Notes: generated from the letters alone by a model not told the origin. Counted from the stretch's first letter, positions 1 to 13,008 are shown. The stretch is 64,000 bases of DNA from Rhyacichthys aspro (GCA_036850595.1 CM072160.1:18269906-18333905), one strand, 5' to 3'. Numbers and translations: made by a program.

Positions 1-662
1 AGTCGCATATACAACCACCCACTGAAGGCAAATGCAAACCTCAACCGTGTTCAAATCACGCAAATGAGTTACACTGATATGGTCCAAAACAGACAGGAAC
101 TTATCTGAGGCGGTGTCATCCCAGCCTCCCCTGCATTATCTCTGTGTGAAGTCAATCTAAAGCAGGTAGCGTAGATCTGTGGGTGAGATACCACCTCGGC
201 AGTTACAGCTGGGTGTCGGCGTGCAGTCCTGCCTAACAAGCATTCGGGAGGCTCAGCTTTTTTACGGCTTAATGATCAAGGACACGTAACGGCGCAGTGG
301 AACACGGCAATTAGCTGGGTCGTTTGTTGGCCTTTTAATTATGAGAAAGTGCCTCGCTGCAGCCGTCGGTGGGCCATAAAAGACGCACAAATATGATCCT
401 CTCCAGGCCCCGGGCCCTGTGTGTGATACAGAACGCCGCAGTGGCAACAGTCCACAGAGGAATGTTGCGTTTAATGGGTTTTAAATGGAAATGGCAGAGA
501 TTATAAATGGAAGGATGACTTTTGGCAGTGTTAATGCAGGATGAGGAATGGCTGCGGGATGAGTGCATGAATGATTTTACTGTTGCCCTCATACATCAGC
601 GGGGTACTGGTTATGGGTGGGTGCTATCGGTGTCTGTGAGTGGACATATGTTAAGATCTTAC
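1..662. other. sgcg intron, no coding exon found
   Basis: This is the intron downstream of the sgcg exon at 663-750. It starts with that exon's donor (GTAAGATC on the minus strand) and continues off the window. Both strands were read for the next sarcoglycan exon and none was seen. The short open frames here have no recognisable product. Confidence 0.6.
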
Positions 663-3600
663 CCACAGACGTCCTCCCTGTGACATCGCCGTTTTCATTG
701 CGAGCATTAAGGTGGACGTTTTCTGTTGAATGCGCGAGTAGAGATGAATCCTGAAATATAAAAACGGACAACCCTGTAACGATCCATCAAACCAAATGAT
801 GCCTTTAAAGCAATAGTGAAATCATAAAAAAATTGAATGTTTACGATGTTCCTTTCAATCCAATCTTTTTCTCTATGCAAATAGCAATGTTATTAAATTT
901 ACAAAACCCATTTTTAACATTACATGTGCATTGTGTTAAATCAAGAAAACACACTGTGCATTTGTCCATCTACAGAGCCCGTAGGAAGAATTCTTACTTC
1001 CCATGCCTACTGAGCACTGCTGGAGGAGAAACACACTGATCATTTCTTACACTGTTGTACAAAGGTTTAGGAAATTCAAGAAATACATTGATATTCTTTT
1101 TAATTTCTCAAATGTCATCATCTCATAAGCATGCAGGCTGCAGGCTTACTGTAGGTGCTCACATGCTGCAGAAAGGAAGGGTGTTCAGATCTTTCCTACA
1201 TGTGCACAATGGTACGGCAACACCGCTAGCACAAATATTGAATATCTACGTGATCTATTTCTACCCTCATGATAGCATTTGTTTAATTGGCGTATTACAA
1301 CATTCCGTTTTTGTGCAGATATCTTTTTAAGCATAAATGTCATTGTTTGCTGTAAGTAGTTACAACATAGAGGGGAACTTTTTTCTCCTTTTTTTCTAGC
1401 AATTTAAACAAACGAATGTTGTTTAACAGGGTATGATAACTGACACAAATCAGTCAGCAATGTTAACACTAGATGCTGCAAAAAACACACTGCACCTTTA
1501 AGTAGGTAGACGCATTATAGCAACATGCAGTTATTTTGTAGAATATTACAATGCTAATATGACTGTATTAATTCATTTAATTTTGTCCCTCTACAATTTC
1601 ACGCCGCACCCGATGAGCCAATTACTTTGAAATCAAATCATGAGTATCTGGCATATGGAATTTGATAACATTATTGCATTTTAAGCCATCTTTGGGACAT
1701 TGACATTGCAAGTGTTAAAATTCCAACAATGACAGTTTTGTGAGTGTGCAGCGAGACTTTACCTTTAGACACAGTATCTAATCATAAAGGAGGAATACAT
1801 TCTCTCTTTAATTAGGGCTATAAAGTCAGAAAGAATGCTTAAAAATTGCTGCTATGAGCTAGAAAAGCCATAACATGTAAACAACTGCAGAAAAGTGTTC
1901 CCATCTGCTGCTAGCAGGCGGGCCATAAACTACTTTCCACCACAATATCCCTGAGGTTAATGGGGAGCTCGCTGCACCACCACGTGCACAGTGTGGGACT
2001 GCCAAATCCAGTTTGTTCTGACACATTTTCCCCAAAGAAGTAAAAGCAGTTCGCAGGGACTGTGGAGGGGAAGAAACTGTTTAAGTCTAAGGGATTAGAT
2101 GTTAACAGGAGGGAAATGTGCACAGATTTCAGAAAGAATTGAACACTTTGAAGGAAAATGGCAGGGAAGTTTAGGAATTACCTCTCTCGAGTGAATCTCG
2201 TTAGCGTAAACCGGAAAAAGAAACTCCGACTCTCCCTCTTCTAGCTTGACGCCCTCTGAGTTCACTTGAAGGAGACCCATCCCATCCTGCAGGGAAGAAT
2301 ACCTCATAAATAATCATCCATAACAAACCTCACATGACATGAAAACACAACCAACTTTTATGGTTATATGTAGGTTACGAGGTGAGGATTGTATATTGCT
2401 ACTTCACACTCTCGCTTGCATTTATGATATATTGCAGAGCTTCTCACAGCAGAGTGGTGGAAGTGTGTATAAAGTGGGAGAGCGTGTGAAGGTTTGCTGT
2501 AACTCTTGCTTGAGCATAAATCCACAGTGGCCATCTGGACCTCAGACAGAAAGCTGACAAGACTCGATGAAACAACGGACACATAAAGCATCCTGTTTAG
2601 ACAGGCAGCCCGCGTCAGTTTATGGAGAAGACAACTCTGCTAATACTAAACAATAAGCAGTACTGGACCAGAGAGGTGGCTCAGAAAGATCAACAAAGAA
2701 CAAGTGCCGCCACACAGATACAAATTAATGCCACTGAAATGAGCCGTTCAATTGTTCTGGGTTTCAAACGTTCTATTATTGCCGATGGATGGGCCTATTA
2801 CAGACTTCTATATGGTATAATTGTGACATGTTTTTACTAAATAACTGTAATTAGTGTCACTGCCACTGCTCAGTTTGTTTTCAACAATGAGATCTGCAGC
2901 CAGTCTGCAGTCTTTGGGAGCTACACAGGGCAAACACCACTCAAATTTGCTGCAATTCACTCTACATCGCAATAATCACTATGTATAATCTTCAATTAGA
3001 GGATTTATTTCATTAATACCAACCTGGAAACCCAAACCACTAAACTGAACCACTCCCTGCCTTTGCTAAAATTTTTAGGTGTTGCTTTTGTAGATGAGCT
3101 GAAGGTAAATATTTTACTGAGGCCTATCGAATAACAACAACAATGAGGGTTGGACGTGACAAAAATGGATGTGAATCTAATTTTTCTTCCATTCTATACA
3201 AAGAATTAGTCTGGTCCCTGTCAGTTGAAGTTTGATTTCCAGAGGATGGAACAAATGGACTTAAATTATCAAACTTCTGAACACCAACTAATAAACATAC
3301 AGACAATCAGAATTCAAGGAGCTGTACCAACACACACAGAATAAACTGCCTGAACTGACGCAATCAGAAAAAACCTACAACCAATCAAAGTAAACTAATC
3401 AGAAAAACCATCACATAAAGCCCAACCCATTTTGAATAAACTGTTTAAACCGGTGTCAATGGGAGGGATACTTTCCTAAGTAAGTGAATGAGTCTGTCTG
3501 GCCAGGCTATGGTAAAAAACTCAATGTACTTCCAGCCAGTGTCCATGTGTTTAGCGGAGAGATGTAAATTAATTTAAATGACCACGCTGCTTTGCTGTCT

Positions 3601-4118
3601 TTGTCAGTGCTGTAAACCAGAGTTCAAACAATCTCCATCATCTTCAACACTTACTGACTAAAAGTAACAACTGCTGTCGGGAACTGATGTTGTTGTGAAC
3701 TCCGTTTACATCATTTCTTTACACATGCACCTTTGTCACACCTATATTTAAGTCACATTTTTATCAATTTACATGATCTTTCACTTGACAGTTCATCAGT
3801 TTAGATGCTTATCAGGTATATTTTTTCAATTCACATTCACTTTTGTCAATTATTTTTTGATATATCCAGCCCTCATGCATAACAGTTTATACTGATAACC
3901 CATGAATAAAAAAGACAGAGTACCGTGTTGAACCACATGACCCTGAGGATCCAGATGGTCAGGGCGAAGTTGACCACTAGGATGACGATGAGCAGCAGGA
4001 CGAACAGGTAGAGGCAGCGCTTTCTCCAGCCGTAGATACCGATCTTGTAGATGTGGTCGGGCCCCATCCTGGGCGCGCCGCTGCCCGGGCTCGTGGTGAC
4101 ATACTGCTCCCGCACCAT
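663..4118 (-). CDS. sgcg: gamma-sarcoglycan, N-terminal coding exons (partial gene)
   Basis: Sarcoglycan of the dystrophin-associated complex, a type II single-pass protein of the muscle sarcolemma. Three coding exons are visible on the minus strand: 3924-4118 (start ATG at 4118, 65 codons), 2182-2286 (35 codons) and 663-750 (29 codons plus one base). All have consensus AG/GT borders and joining phases. The first exon gives a short cytoplasmic tail beginning MVREQY, the family motif YKIGIYGWRKRCLYLFV, and a membrane segment at about residues 35-58. The second contains GESEFLFPVYANEIHSR and the third an N-A-R-N-x-x-G-D-V-T-G stretch. MVREQY and the DSSLL exon favour gamma over delta or zeta sarcoglycan. 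The remaining C-terminal exons (beta-solenoid ectodomain, Cys-rich end) must lie left of position 1; I found none in 1-662. Confidence 0.93.
751..2181. other. sgcg intron
   Basis: AT-rich intronic DNA between two sgcg coding exons. No conserved exon, RNA gene or clear mobile element was recognised. Confidence 0.6.
2287..3923. other. sgcg intron
   Basis: Intronic DNA between the membrane-segment exon and the following exon. I see nothing coding in it. Confidence 0.6.
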
Positions 4119-7100
4119 CTGCTGCCTTAAAACCAAAACATACACACATCAAACAATACTTTAGAAAAAAAAAAATACGATTGCTGGTTGGTATAACATT
4201 ATTTGGACCTACAAGCTTAAAACATTGTATGTGTGTGTGTGTACAATATAACTTACTAGTGCTACTCAGGACCGTTTGTTATTTCTGTCCAGTGGTAGTT
4301 TATGTCATTCTCTTTTGTTCCAACAAACTTGTCATCTGTTTGAATGGGAATTGCTAAAAATTGCAATCCCACACCTTATTTTCGTGTTCCACCTTTTCTA
4401 CAGGCTGTAAGGAGCTATGGTAGCCCTGGAAGGACATGCTGTCTATGAACAAACCTAATGGAAAAAGTTAAGGAAATGCGTTCACTTTAGTTGTGAAAAT
4501 GTCTTGAGCCGACACAGGTTTGTGTGATTGTGTGTTCAAAAGAAAAACATGTCAGTACTTCGACAGTGCTCAGTTTGTCCACTCAAGGCAGTTGTACAAA
4601 CAGGAAGTAACTGAACATCCACTGGGTTTTAAGGAAGGTTGAAATGTCAATTTTTGCCAAGATAGGCAAATGGAAAGTGTTATTTTGATGTACTTACACA
4701 CTGCACTGACCCATGTGTTGTTCTGCTACAAATTTCTACACCATGCCTCTTTAACATTCAACAACTTAACATTCTATATATTGTCTGAAGCACCTCAAAA
4801 TACCCTATATATAATGTACCATCAAACCTACAAGTACTAAGAAGAATTAATAAGTCATATTTTTCTATTTGCCCAATGGTAATGTTGCTGTCTATTGTTC
4901 CAACAAATGTCATCTATTTGAGTGGATATTGATTGAAGAAACACCACAGTATCTTGATGGAGGCGATAACTATTAAACCATGTTGTTTAGATTTACAAGA
5001 TACCCAATACATTTGAATACAAAAATATTATTTTTCTAGTTGTATTATTTAGGGCCGAATACAGCTCAAATGAAAAGGGCTCCTTATGTGAACCCAGGTG
5101 TGTAAAGATAAAAAAGCGGTTTTGCATTGTTGTTGCTGCTATAATGGTACAACAGCACAAAAAAGAGGTGTGATATTTTAGGGAGAGACAGGATTTTCCT
5201 AAAAAGGCACTGAGGCAAAAACACTTTCCAATGGGTGTAATCTAAAGAGGCCACTTTCCTCTACAACACATCCATCACAGCGAGTTAGTGTTTTCAGTCT
5301 ATTAACTACATCTCAGCACAATGCCTTGTTCAAATTCTTAAACTGCTGAACTGGTAACAAGTACAGTGAGTGAACTGGCTCAGTGCTCCAAAGGAAAAAC
5401 TGAGTCCATCTCCAGTTATTTTTCAAGAAGGAAAAATAGTACTTATTAAAGAGTAAGAAAGCTTCCTCTTTGGCTTCACTGCAGCGAGCTATCAGTGACT
5501 AAAAACCAAAAAGAATGAGTATCAGCAGATTTCAAGCCACAGCGAGTTACACAACGGCGAAGACAGCAGCAGTAGTTTTCTGTGTTTACAAAAGGGCAGC
5601 CTGAGCTCTAAATGCTCCATATCAGAGTTTTTAGAGAGTGTCCCTGTCAGCACATTTGGACCATCTGACACTGGGACAACACAGAACCTCGGGGACGCAT
5701 TTTACAGCGACTCGAGAAGCATGCTGAGCAGAGCCAAAGACCAAACATTCTCTCGGTTTAGAGCGAAGGAGCGAGTCTCGTTTGATTGATTCATTTGCAT
5801 TAATAACCAGCCTTGGGGTGCAAGGCAGACTCTTTCACTGAGAAAGCCGCCAGGAGAAAGTGCTGTCAGTTGTAGATTATTGTTACTCAATAAAACCGTG
5901 CAAACATGTAGCCTCACAATGGCACGCCACAGCTTCTCCTCAGGCCACAATCTGCTCCCACAGCCCCTAAGTCGTGTTATATCTCTTTTATAGCAGCCAT
6001 TGTTGTAAATAAACATGTACCTACATTATGTTAGCAGCTGACAGGGGCCAAATGCAGAGTAGATTTACATACTACACAGATGCTGTGTCGTAACGCTACA
6101 GTAAAGGCATTTTCCATCATCCTAAAGAAGACACTTTTTCAAACCAAGTGCTAACAAGTCCAGATGTTTGACTAATTTTACTCTCAGGAGATGGTGGTGC
6201 AAGCAGGAAAAAAGGCTGGACACAATCTGTTTATTTGAGGCCATAAGTAAACTCCACAGAAATTCTGAAGGAACAACGGCAGGTACAATACTTCAATCAA
6301 TCAATTTTGTAATACAGGCATTACCTTGAGTGGTGGGGAGTGGATGTTCGTTGGAGTTTCCTTCTTTTCCTTGCTTTCCTTCACTTTTAAATAGCCTATA
6401 AATGCCAGTGCACATTTTACCTTCACTTTTAATATATCGATAATTGCCAATTCGGCATCAACGCTTGAATAAACAACAATACGTGATAAATTTGACTCCT
6501 CCTGCTGATCTCCAATGTTACTGTCGCTCGGCATGCTGCATAGCACAGCTACTGAGACGGGGCCACGGTGGGCAACTGTCCTATTGCTGCGCTGTTCTGA
6601 TTTGAATTCCTGTTGCTAACCTGTCTGTGTATGGGTCACTGTCATCCAAAAAACACAGGAGCGATTTCTGTGTTGAAACAAAACTCAGGAATAACACCCA
6701 ATTTTTTTTGTTAATATTGTCATATTTAATTGAGCTGAGGGGCTGCCATAAACTAGGTGGCTGAAGCAGCAAGTTCAGTCGGCACAAACGTGAACTGTGG
6801 TGAACAGACAGGAACAGCTACTCCCAGCTCCACAGTGCTCCGTTTGTGTTTTTTTGGCTTTTGAACAAACCATACACTCATTATTCAAACCCCTGTTCAT
6901 TTGCCAATAAAGTGACAAAAACAGAGAACTTATTGCAGAATAATCAGAGCTCCTTACCTAACATTGTATGCCTTCTTCTACAAATTTGAGTCTCACTCGT
7001 GCACTACTTCCCCTGCTGACTGGTTTTATTATTATAAATGCCTATTTAGCTCACTACAAGTGAGAACACAGCACAGAGTCAAATAATAATGCTACATTAC

Positions 7101-8257
7101 TACAGCTTATAATTAGAAAGTCCACACAAATCGCCTCATTGCAACCCTAACTGCGATTACAACATGTTAAATCAAGCGATTCCTTTTCCCCATAACATCT
7201 GCAGGAACATGTTAGCACTATGCACTTTTGGCCAATCAGTGACACGGGTGAACGAACCCCTTGAAGTGTTCATTTTGATGTTAATGGATTTGCTCTAACA
7301 CAGCATCATTACTTTAAAACGAACACATTAAGCCGGGGAAGAACACAGTCAGAGTAGAAACAGCAGTGGCGGTGGCAGCTTTGAGGGTGGATCTTTACAG
7401 GCGTCTTCCAGCTCCTGTTTCAGCGTTACAGGCCGCCCTTGAGCCACAGCCTGATCCTTCCATAGCAACCCAAATAAACAGCCGCCGCACAAGTGCCAGG
7501 AATGTTCAACTTATGCTGTCAGTGGGGTCGCCGACAGAGCTATCTTGACAACATACAGATGAGTAATAGCGGTATAACAAAATAGCAAATCTAAAAGGGT
7601 TTGTTAGAGTGCTACTGGCCATTTCTCCAATGTCACTACTATAGTGTCCACTGGAAAAGTGTGAGGGCAGGGCTGGACAGGATAACAGCTCACCCAAAAT
7701 CCTCAGCTTTAATTGAAAATCCAGACTGCAAGACTTTTGAGCTGAATTGGACTTTTCCTCTGCTGGAGGATGTTTGATTTGTAAAGCCAAAAGGGAAAAC
7801 AGAGGAATTAGTGAGAGGTGAGGAGCGATCGAAAGCTTAAGTTCCTGTCTGTGAGTGTCAGGTCAGAAGTGTCCGTCTTCATGTCTGCACTCTGCTGTGA
7901 TGCCCTCATGACTAAAAATAGGACACGGCATTGTGGACTAAATTTAAAAAAAGAGCACCACATGAGGACATACAAGACACTGGTGAAAAAAAACTAATAC
8001 ATGTTATGTCAATGGAAGCTTTAACTCTGAGGGGATTTCAAAAATCCAGTCAAAATTACTGTCCATTTATGGTCAAAGTTGTGAGACCAAATATAGGCTA
8101 TTCTTCCAAATTCCAAATAACTAAGCAGAGCCAAATAACACGTGTTAGCATAAAAGGGAAACTTAAGGGTGCACTAGGAACACTGACTAACAGATGAATT
8201 GACAATAAAAGAATGCAAAATGAGAAATGAAGAGGAGTAAAAAGGCAAATTACTTAC
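4119..8257. other. sgcg first intron (inferred)
   Basis: AT-rich DNA between the first coding exon and the candidate non-coding first exon. It contains a (TG)n run near 4230-4242 and one copy of a diverged dispersed repeat (4420-4760). No other coding exon was recognised; the open frames at 5702-6016, 6301-6787 and 7366-7790 lack family motifs. Confidence 0.5.
4420..4760. repeat. dispersed repeat, copy A
   Basis: This stretch aligns by eye, with many substitutions and small gaps, to 9735-10085. Shared landmarks in the same order are a 'tgg-agccctg-aa' block, 'aaacctaatgga', a 'gtgctcag-ttgtcc' block followed by 'ggca', and a 'cacactgcac' end. It is probably an old non-autonomous transposon. 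The family is not identified. Confidence 0.45.
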
Positions 8258-8335
8258 TTGTGTGCTCTCCTCTGTGTTACAGTGAGCAGAGCTGGTCCGA
8301 GCGAGCGTGAATAGCAGCTCCTCAGCCGTCTGTCA
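8258..8335 (-). other. sgcg: candidate 5' untranslated first exon of sgcg
   Basis: A strong donor (GTAAGTA on the minus strand, bases 8251-8257) follows a GC-richer stretch about 4.1 kb upstream of the sgcg start codon. The sgcg coding exon begins close to its ATG, so a separate non-coding first exon is expected, and this is the best candidate. The upstream (right) boundary is only approximate. An E-box-like CAGCTG lies close by at about 8345-8350. Confidence 0.4.
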
Positions 8336-8823
8336 GCCACTCAACAGCTGCGTGCCATAAATCCAACATGGCCTAATCGCCACGAGACGGCGCTCCCACC
8401 GCCCTGGAATATATCAGCCAAGTGTGAGGGAGAGATAGGAACACGAAAGGAATTAAACGACTGGAAAAAAAACATACAGAATGAATACACGCGGTTGTTT
8501 GTCACGCATAACCAGTGAGTCACTTTCCACATCTTCTCCGGTGCAGTCCGGTCTCATTTCAGAGACTTCAGTCATGGCGCCCATCACTAAAGTTAAAGCT
8601 GTCCCTTCTGATAGCCCCTCCGCTGTCTCACGCGGCACACGGCACGAGCACCGCTCTCCTCGCAGCTTACGTGATTAAACTTTAATAAAACTAGACTCGT
8701 TCCGTCAATGTAGGTCGAAATGTCATTTTTAAAAAGGTCGTGCAGTTATTAATGATCCCACGCAGATGTTTCTAATTATGACTAATTAGACTTTTTCCCG
8801 TGTGGGCGTGGCCTAAGTATAAT

Positions 8824-8833
8824 GTCACGTGAC
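8824..8833. promoter_or_regulatory. GTCACGTGAC palindrome (E-box/CLEAR-like)
   Basis: A perfect 10-bp palindrome with a CACGTG core, the kind bound by USF and MiT/TFE factors. It lies about 500 bp upstream of the candidate sgcg first exon. No function is shown. Confidence 0.35.
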
Positions 8834-8859
8834 TTCGCTGCTTGCACCTGTTAGGGCAC

Positions 8860-9268
8860 ACATGTCAAACTCTAGGCCCAGGGGCCAAATGCAGCTCTTT
8901 GCAATGTTTTATATGGCCCTTCAATACATTTGGTAGGTTATATTTTTGGGACTTTACAAAAGGCACTAAACTATTCTAAAGATATGTAACAGGTTTTAGT
9001 TGGATTTAAACAGGTTTTATTGGAACTTGAACGGTTTTAGTTGAATTTGAACAGGTTTTTTATTGACTTAAACTGTTTTTTATGTAATTTGAAGAGGTTT
9101 GATTGGGATTTTAACAGGTTTCAGTTGGATTTGAACAGGTTTTTGATGGATTCAAATAGGTTTCAGTTGGATTTCAATAGGTCTCAGTTGGATTTGTCAG
9201 CGTCGTTGGCCCCTGAAATGATAATTATTTACTGTTGCGGCCCCTCACCACTTTGAGTTAAATACCAC
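8860..9268. mobile_element. hAT-like non-autonomous DNA element with internal minisatellite
   Basis: The left end reads 'tgtcaaactctaggcccagg' and the right end 'gcggcccctcaccactttga'. This resembles the common vertebrate hAT-type termini that carry a 'tcaaact...ggccc' word and its complement. The interior is largely replaced by a 21-bp-type tandem array (8988-9199). No clean 8-bp duplication was found, so the exact ends are uncertain. Confidence 0.45.
8988..9199 (+). repeat. minisatellite, about 21-bp unit
   Basis: About nine or ten imperfect copies of a unit like 'aacaggttttagttggattt' plus a base or two. Most units are 21 bp, so one frame stays open and translates as degenerate heptads of the type N-R-F-x-x-D-L. 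This explains the open frame at 9041-9256, which is not a gene. Confidence 0.85.
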
Positions 9269-9536
9269 TTTGTTGGAAGCTAATCAACCATGAAGCTAAT
9301 GTAATAGACTGTTTAACATTTTTGTAATATGCATAAAAATATGCATAAAATATGCAGAAATTATTAAAATGAACAAAGTATTACAATAATTTTACTTAAA
9401 TTTTAAGCCTAAATATTTTAAAACTGGACTTCTTTAAAGCTGAACTAGAAATCTTTCTATTCAGAAAGGCTATTATGTGTTGACTCTTTTCTTTCTACCC
9501 CTTATCCTAGTTTAACTTTTTAGCACTCTATAAAAT

Positions 9537-9570
9537 AAAGCACTCTATAAATAAAATAAAATAAAATAAA
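9537..9570. repeat. (AAATA)n microsatellite
   Basis: Several pure copies of the pentamer in an AT-rich stretch. Confidence 0.8.
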
Positions 9571-9734
9571 ATATATTATTACTATTATAAAACCAAAGTT
9601 ACAAGTTATATTACCTAATATATAGTTGCACTTGCCTATGCTACCATCTCCTTTCTGTTTTCTGTAAAGGTTGGGCAACTTTGGTGACATCTGGTGGAAA
9701 ACGTGCATAGTATTACACTATTTTTTAGAGCATG

Positions 9735-10085
9735 TGAACAGTTATGGAAGCCCTGAAGTAAATAAACCTAGTGGAAATAGGTCTGAGGTTGTTTTAAGTT
9801 ACAAAATTTGCAAACAAAATATATGTAGTTCATAAATACCTTTGCGCAAGAATGGGTGCTCAGAAAGAAAAGTGTGTGCTTATCCTTCAGCGGTGCTCAG
9901 CTTGTCCTCTCTGGGCAGGATTAGGGAGTACTGGAACTAAAATAGTGTTGGAGATGTAACATGTCTATTTTTTCAAAACAGACCAATACAATAGTATTTT
10001 TCTTATACACAAGTGAAGACATAGTTTTGACTGACATGTTCCATTTCGTTTAACTATACACTGCACCATTTCACACAATGCACCT
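9735..10085. repeat. dispersed repeat, copy B
   Basis: Diverged partner of the copy at 4420-4760, in the same orientation and with the same order of landmark words. It ends in 'actgcacc...cacaatgcacctttaa'. Confidence 0.45.
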
Positions 10086-11183
10086 TTAAATATAATTTCC
10101 TTTGCTCAGTTCTTCAATTGAACAGTGCTGGCAGGCTACTCCCACACTAACCTGGCAGAAGCAAAAGCATAAAATAAAAATACCTATATGCATTTGCTGG
10201 GATGTGAGGATGAATTCTTAAAAATATAATCTTCCACAGTTTGGCTCATTTATTAATGCACTTCTCTAAATGTGAAAATACACAGATTTTTCACAGTGGA
10301 CAGGCTCCACTGAGCCTTTGTGTAGCCAGAGTAAGTCGTATTCTCTCCAAGTGATGCCCAGGGAGCAGGAGGAGAGTGCATCTGTCAGCTGAGAACATCC
10401 TTCAGTTTTTGTGCTTGCTTCTGGAGGTACTGCAGTGTAGTGACAAAGGGACTTCTGACAACATTCATCATGGCTCCAGTGATTCTTGCTCCAAGCATGT
10501 CATCTTTCATTCACATCAATACTTTTACTGCCCACTGCTTTTACCATAAAGCCTGTTTGTTTAGAAAACATTTCATCCACTTTGAAATAAGACAAACTGG
10601 TAAAGCCAGGGTGTCCTTGTAAATTTACTGAAGCATCACCAAGACTATTTACAACTAATAAATCTCATTCCCACAACACTGACTTTTCACCACAGCTTTA
10701 ACAAAATGTCTCACTAGTCTCTGAACCTAGCTTTTACCGCAGCCACCAGTCATGAGTTAAATTCTAGCATTTCATATTTCCAGAATACTGTCTCTAGGTA
10801 TGTTAAATAACGGTTCTTTTCAGTCTTCCATACTTTAATAACATCAATTACATCATAGTACTTTGCCTTTTTCTCAGGTTTGCTCAGGTTAAATAGGGCC
10901 ACTGTCCTATGTTAAAACAGTATGAGAAAACAACCCACATTAAAGTAGACCCATCTAATTTTCCTGCACCTATTGAAGTTGTATGTCCTGGTAAATGTTT
11001 TAATAATGGTTAATTTTGTAATGCTAATATTTCTCTTATAGTACCCTTAGTGGGATTTATAAATATTGAATAAGTTTGTGTACTATAATATCAACACTTT
11101 ACAGACCAAATATACAGCGTACAGAGCAATACCCAATGATACAGTTGTTCACACAATAAAGAACAGGTATTTGTTTTTACATT

Positions 11184-11189
11184 TTTATT
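11184..11189 (-). terminator. rps25: rps25 polyadenylation signal
   Basis: AATAAA on the minus strand, about 118 bp past the stop codon. This is a suitable distance for the short 3' UTR typical of ribosomal protein genes. Confidence 0.6.
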
Positions 11190-11306
11190 GACCATATCAC
11201 AAACAGCCCATCACAAAAGAACCTAAGGAAAGACAGAAGCAAAAAGTCTGTAAGTTTCACACCTTCCAATTCATATCAAACACCGTATGTGTGCATTTAT
11301 ACCTAC

Positions 11307-12975
11307 TTATGCCTTCTCTGCTGCTGCCTCCTCGTCTCCTCCCTTGGTGTTTCTTGTGTAGATGAGCTGGGCTCTGTGTTTGGACACCAGTTTGATCATG
11401 CCTGGAAGACAAAACATGTTAATAAGCACAAGTCCTATGATATCACACGTGAAGTCCAACAACAGCTCATTCAACCGTAAAGTTTTTCATGAGCTTTGGC
11501 AAAAAATTCACTGCATTATCCCACAAATTGCAGCTAATGTAAGTTTCTTGCTCAAGATCAATTAAGTTATTACATGGACATAGGGCGATGTCATTGAACC
11601 AATGTTCTGTCGACAGAATAATAATACAAAGAATGTCCTACAGAGAGGGCAAACTGTTACTACAAAAGGAAACGCACAAGTTCACCATTCATCAGTTACA
11701 CTGCTATTACCCGACAGCTAACAGATTTCACAGCACCAGAGCCACCAAAATCTTCAACTGATACAGAACCTTTGCTTTTTTGTGACAGTTTACACAGGAC
11801 AGTAAACAAGATAATCCATCACAGCCATACTCTATCCTACATCCTCAGAGAACCACTATATCATTTCTTAATAGAAAACTATATTTTGATTAAATATATT
11901 TAGACAACGTATAAAAAACTAACTATATCATTAGTGAAGAGTGTTTTGTAACGTGAATTCCAAATGAGGCCATTTCTCAGATTACAAAAATAAAAATGCA
12001 AAATTATACAAAATATCCAATTACAATGTTGCAATGTAGGATTAATTTGTAGATTCATCTTAAAACAGGGATGTGAACAGATATGTAGATATATGACCTT
12101 TGGAGAGCAGTTCTTGGAGGGCATTTCTTGCCAGGGAACCACGGATCTTCAGCCTCTCAGACACAACGGCAGGGGTGATGAGCTTGTAGTTGGGGACTTC
12201 TTTGTACAACTTGTCATAGGTCGCCTTGTCGAAGAGGACCAGGTTATTGAGCTTATCCCTCACTTTTCCCTTGGACCACTTCTGCTCAGACATAAATGGA
12301 GAAAACAGGAAGAATTAAGTATTTAGCAATTCAGGAACATTACAAGTGACTCAAGTTAAAGACAGACAGTGTACCTTCTTCTTGGCTTTGCCTCCAGACT
12401 TGTTGACTGGGTCCTTGTCCTTCTTGGACTTCCCAGTGTCCTTTTTCTTGTCTTGCTTGGGAGGCTACGGGCAAATGCATATAGTTATTGTTGCGCTGCC
12501 AAACTTTTGCATGAGAAGCCTTTTTAGGTATTTCAGAGTCAAAAGTGCCCCATTGTGAACAATAACCTGCAACCCGATGAATAGCCCGGCTTAACGGCAT
12601 GGACTGGCCCAAAGTGTTACGATCTTTGGATGACATTTAAGTTACCACGCGTAGCAATTAACTATTATTCTGGTGAATTTGCTATATACACACATGACAT
12701 TGCCATTTGAGTTGACTATGAATACCTGCTCATCACTGTATTGTGTATTAGCCGCACTGTGGAGCACGAAAGCATGGTAGGTTTAGCCATTGAGCTAAGC
12801 AATTAGCCAGCTGAAAAATATTTAAGAGTACACTGCTTTTAGATGTTTTTCACAGTAGAGGAATATATGATCACATAATCAGTAATTCCGGATAGTCAAA
12901 CTTCGCGACAAAGGTCATATTTAAGCCCAATATTGACTATATTTCGGGAAATTGCCAGATTACTATCCTCACCAT
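11307..12975 (-). CDS. rps25: 40S ribosomal protein S25 (eS25)
   Basis: Small-subunit ribosomal protein near the 40S head, needed for several IRES-driven initiation events. Four exons on the minus strand: 12973-12975 (only the ATG), 12375-12464, 12098-12281 and 11307-11401. The joined frame is 123 aa; human S25 is 125. The lysine-rich N-terminus (PPKQDKKK, SKKDKDPVNKSGGKAKKK) leads into the near-invariant core with KWSKGKVRDKLNNLVLFDKA, then TPAVVSERLKIRGSLAR, and ends with KLVSKHRAQLIYTRNTKGG and an acidic/Ala tail. A first exon that ends exactly after the ATG is the arrangement I recall for RPS25. The donor of the third exon reads GTCATA, weaker than the others. A pyrimidine tract just upstream (13000-13008) fits a 5'TOP mRNA start. 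It is head-to-head with trappc4. Confidence 0.96.
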
Positions 12976-12999
12976 GTTTCCTCGTCAAGATGTCGGAGC

Positions 13000-13008
13000 G
13001 AAAGGAAG
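13000..13008 (-). promoter_or_regulatory. rps25: 5'TOP-like transcription start of rps25
   Basis: On the minus strand the sequence CTTCCTTTC lies 25-33 bp before the ATG. A C followed by a pyrimidine run is the standard cap-site signature of vertebrate ribosomal protein mRNAs, which are under mTOR/LARP1 control. The exact start base is inferred. Confidence 0.6.

Larger units (their letters stand above)
8340..11183. other. intergenic region sgcg to rps25
   Basis: AT-rich DNA between the candidate sgcg first exon and the 3' end of rps25. It contains the hAT-like element, the minisatellite and dispersed repeat copy B listed separately. No coding exon or RNA gene was recognised. Confidence 0.6.

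Noticed and set aside
3850..4152. Longer open frame overlapping the sgcg exon
   Set aside because: It is the wrong frame over the sgcg exon; the sarcoglycan motifs are in the frame starting at 4118.
9041..9256. Open frame with heptad pattern N-R-F-x-x-D-L
   Set aside because: Produced by a 21-bp minisatellite; no start context, homologue or splice signals.
12093..12326. Plus-strand open frame over rps25 exon 3
   Set aside because: Antisense shadow of a highly conserved ribosomal protein exon.
12465..12972. Intronic snoRNA in rps25
   Set aside because: A single C-box-like GTGATGA (minus strand, about 12727-12735) was seen, but no D box or terminal stem at a suitable distance.
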